From Sthenelais limicola (lineage: Eukaryota; Annelida; Polychaeta; Phyllodocida; Sigalionidae), in NCBI GenBank assembly GCA_942159475.1, contig OW804098.1, positions 9,774,406-9,838,405 on the forward strand: DNA of 64,000 bases, written 5' to 3'. The translations under genes were made by a program, and so were the position numbers. A model generated the notes under the pieces. It did not search any database, was not told the DNA's origin, and saw only the letters and a list, made by a program, of their open reading frames with translations. This document shows, in pieces, positions 62,346 through 64,000 of this stretch (its first letter is position 1; each line of letters opens with the position of its first letter).

Positions 62346-63231
62346 CTTGGGTGGCAGGATGAGTGCCCTGATGGTAGAAGTCAATGTTGATTTAAAACAC
62401 CAGGTGGCACCACTATTATCAATATGGAGCATGTAGGCCTACATCAAGTCAAAGAACTCTATAATATTATAAAGCACGTAGGCCTAATTCCACTAGGTAT
62501 GTCTTCAAGTAGGCCTAGGCTATTATATAGATTACCAATGACAGTTATTAAAGCTAGTGAAATCCAGGCATACATAATTATAGGCCCTATGCCATTGGCT
62601 AATCTGGCCATGTTTTTGTTGATACGCCCACCTATCATGGCATAATAGAATATTCTTAATGAGAACAAATTCTGGAGGTGGGACGGGAGGAGGAATGTCA
62701 ATAAAATTAATGCTACTGCTAGCGGGGATCCGGGGCGCGGATGGACGTCGACTAAATTGATCGACAGAAATGGGATGGAAAATGCTATTTCCTAATGGAC
62801 GAATTATAAATAAGGTAGCAATTCGGAAACTGGGAAAAAGAGCTCTAAGAGCATGTAAAGTATGTTTCTTTATGATAGATAAACTATTTATTTGTGTGCA
62901 TTTCAAATCGTGTTTACAAATTCGATGGATTGCCGGGCCGGCTCGCTGACGTAATAACGTAACGTAATTTGTTCAACGTTAGTAACGCGCATTGCCTTTC
63001 TGCGTCCTTGACAACCATTTTTCCCGCTTTGAGCAATGTAGTCCAAGACTGATTTTGAAGGGGCTAGGGGAGGATCTTAGAACGGTTTAACTAATAATAA
63101 TAATAATCAATAAAACGGGTTGTTGGGGCTCCATTGAATCTCAAAGTTTATTTTTATTGTATTCATTTATTTGTATCACAATCCTCTGTGGTTCAGTGCT
63201 CAGATGGTTTTAAAGGCAAACGCTACTATCT
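62346..63231. other. Unassigned spacer
   Basis: Several TAGGCCTA words (62433-62515). A 124-codon minus-strand frame at 62532-62906 has no recognisable motif or splice context. Confidence 0.45.
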
Positions 63232-63800
63232 AGTGGAAAATGAAAATAAATGTCATTTTTCTGAAACTTTGGTATTTGATTCTTGAAGTGTTTCTGGTCA
63301 TAAAGATGGAAAAAAATCAATGGGTCGCCGTGCTCATTTTTCAACTACAGTGCTTCAAAATTTGGTATCTCAAAAGAACCAATGAGGACCAAAAGGGGGG
63401 CTCATTTTGCAGTACCTCGACTTGATAGTTCATATTTGCTATTTATATTCACTCAATTTAAGTATAGTTAACAGTTTTGGAGAGAGTATTATTTAGCCAA
63501 TAATTCTATGCCTCTTTTTCATACAGTGAATTGTTTTTTCTATTATGAAAACAACAAATACCTGATGTGAATTTTAAATTAAAAACTCAGAAAAACGCAC
63601 TATTTTTCACTATTTTTATAAAAACAATTTTTTTTTCTCCCCATCGAAATTAAATGTCATTTTTCGGATACTTTAGTATATGATTCTTGAAGTATATGGT
63701 TTCATAAAACTGGAAAAAAAATAATGGGTCGCCATGCTAGTTTCTGAATTACGGAGCTTTGAAACATGGCTGACAACCCAAAAATCTGCTGCTTTCAAAG
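63232..63800 (+). repeat. Diverged direct repeat, ~410 bp apart
   Basis: The order TAAATGTCATTTTTC ... TTGATTCTTGAAGT ... GGAAAAAAATCAATGGGTCGCC at 63240-63340 recurs at 63650-63745. It looks like an old tandem duplication. No coding reading is preserved in both. Confidence 0.55.
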
Positions 63801-64000
63801 TGTTCTATATTTCCTAAACATGTCTATTTCAGACAGCTACAATTATTTTTTTAACGTGATGACATACATTTTTTTCCTTTATATATTTAGACTATTACCT
63901 GCACTATATGTGTAGAAAATTTTGGGACAATAGGAGGTTCTGTTTTTGTTTTATTCCCAAAACCGTGAAAGGAAAATGCAGCATTTCCCAATAGACTTGC

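Noticed and set aside
62532..62906. 124-codon minus-strand frame
   Set aside because: No recognisable motif, no splice or promoter context, ordinary length for chance in this sequence.

Overview
The window is animal nuclear DNA: intron-split coding exons with GT/AG junctions, AT-rich spacer, and dense small transposons. The palindrome TAGGCCTA recurs widely (near 16984, 23212, 57489, 57712, 62103, 62430). In my experience this is common in echinoderm and hemichordate DNA, so a marine invertebrate deuterostome is my best guess, but nothing here proves it.

Layout. (1) 1-23870 holds no gene I can support. It is built from small inverted-repeat elements: about twenty copies of a ~237 bp family (family A, ends TGGGTCAGATTTTCAGAAAA), a ~347 bp family (B, ends AATAGGGGAST), a TTAA-flanked piggyBac-like element nested in an A copy, hairpin elements, an inverted ~1 kb duplication, a direct ~175 bp duplication and two long pyrimidine tracts. 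(2) 23867-24410 is a minisatellite of 17 units of 32 bp. (3) 24412-35703 is a nearly intact Ty3/Gypsy LTR retroelement on the minus strand, with 624/623 bp LTRs that differ by two substitutions and one indel, a 4 bp target duplication GGCT, gag, pol (protease, RT, RNase H, integrase) and a baculovirus-F/errantivirus-type env. Gag-pol is joined by a textbook -1 frameshift signal. Pol carries one in-frame TAA between RNase H and integrase, and env is split by a -1 frame break. (4) 35716-56488 is one complete 16-exon plus-strand gene for a 1021-residue type I membrane protein: signal peptide, seven CCP/sushi modules, then alternating calcium-binding EGF and CCP modules (ten CCP and four EGF in all), one transmembrane helix and a 61-residue proline-rich tail. 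Almost all introns are phase 1. Its introns hold further transposons, a LINE RT fragment and LTR remnants. (5) 56489-64000 is mostly unassigned, with one decayed coding-like stretch on the minus strand near 61790-62191.

How the parts relate. The retroelement sits 8 bases (after its target duplication) upstream of the first ATG of the CCP/EGF gene, in opposite orientation, and has separated that ATG from the minisatellite and the older upstream sequence. Removing the element and one GGCT copy joins the minisatellite to the gene's start. So a young, env-carrying retroelement has taken the promoter or 5' UTR position of a modular, tandemly expanding receptor-like gene. This is the most striking arrangement in the window.
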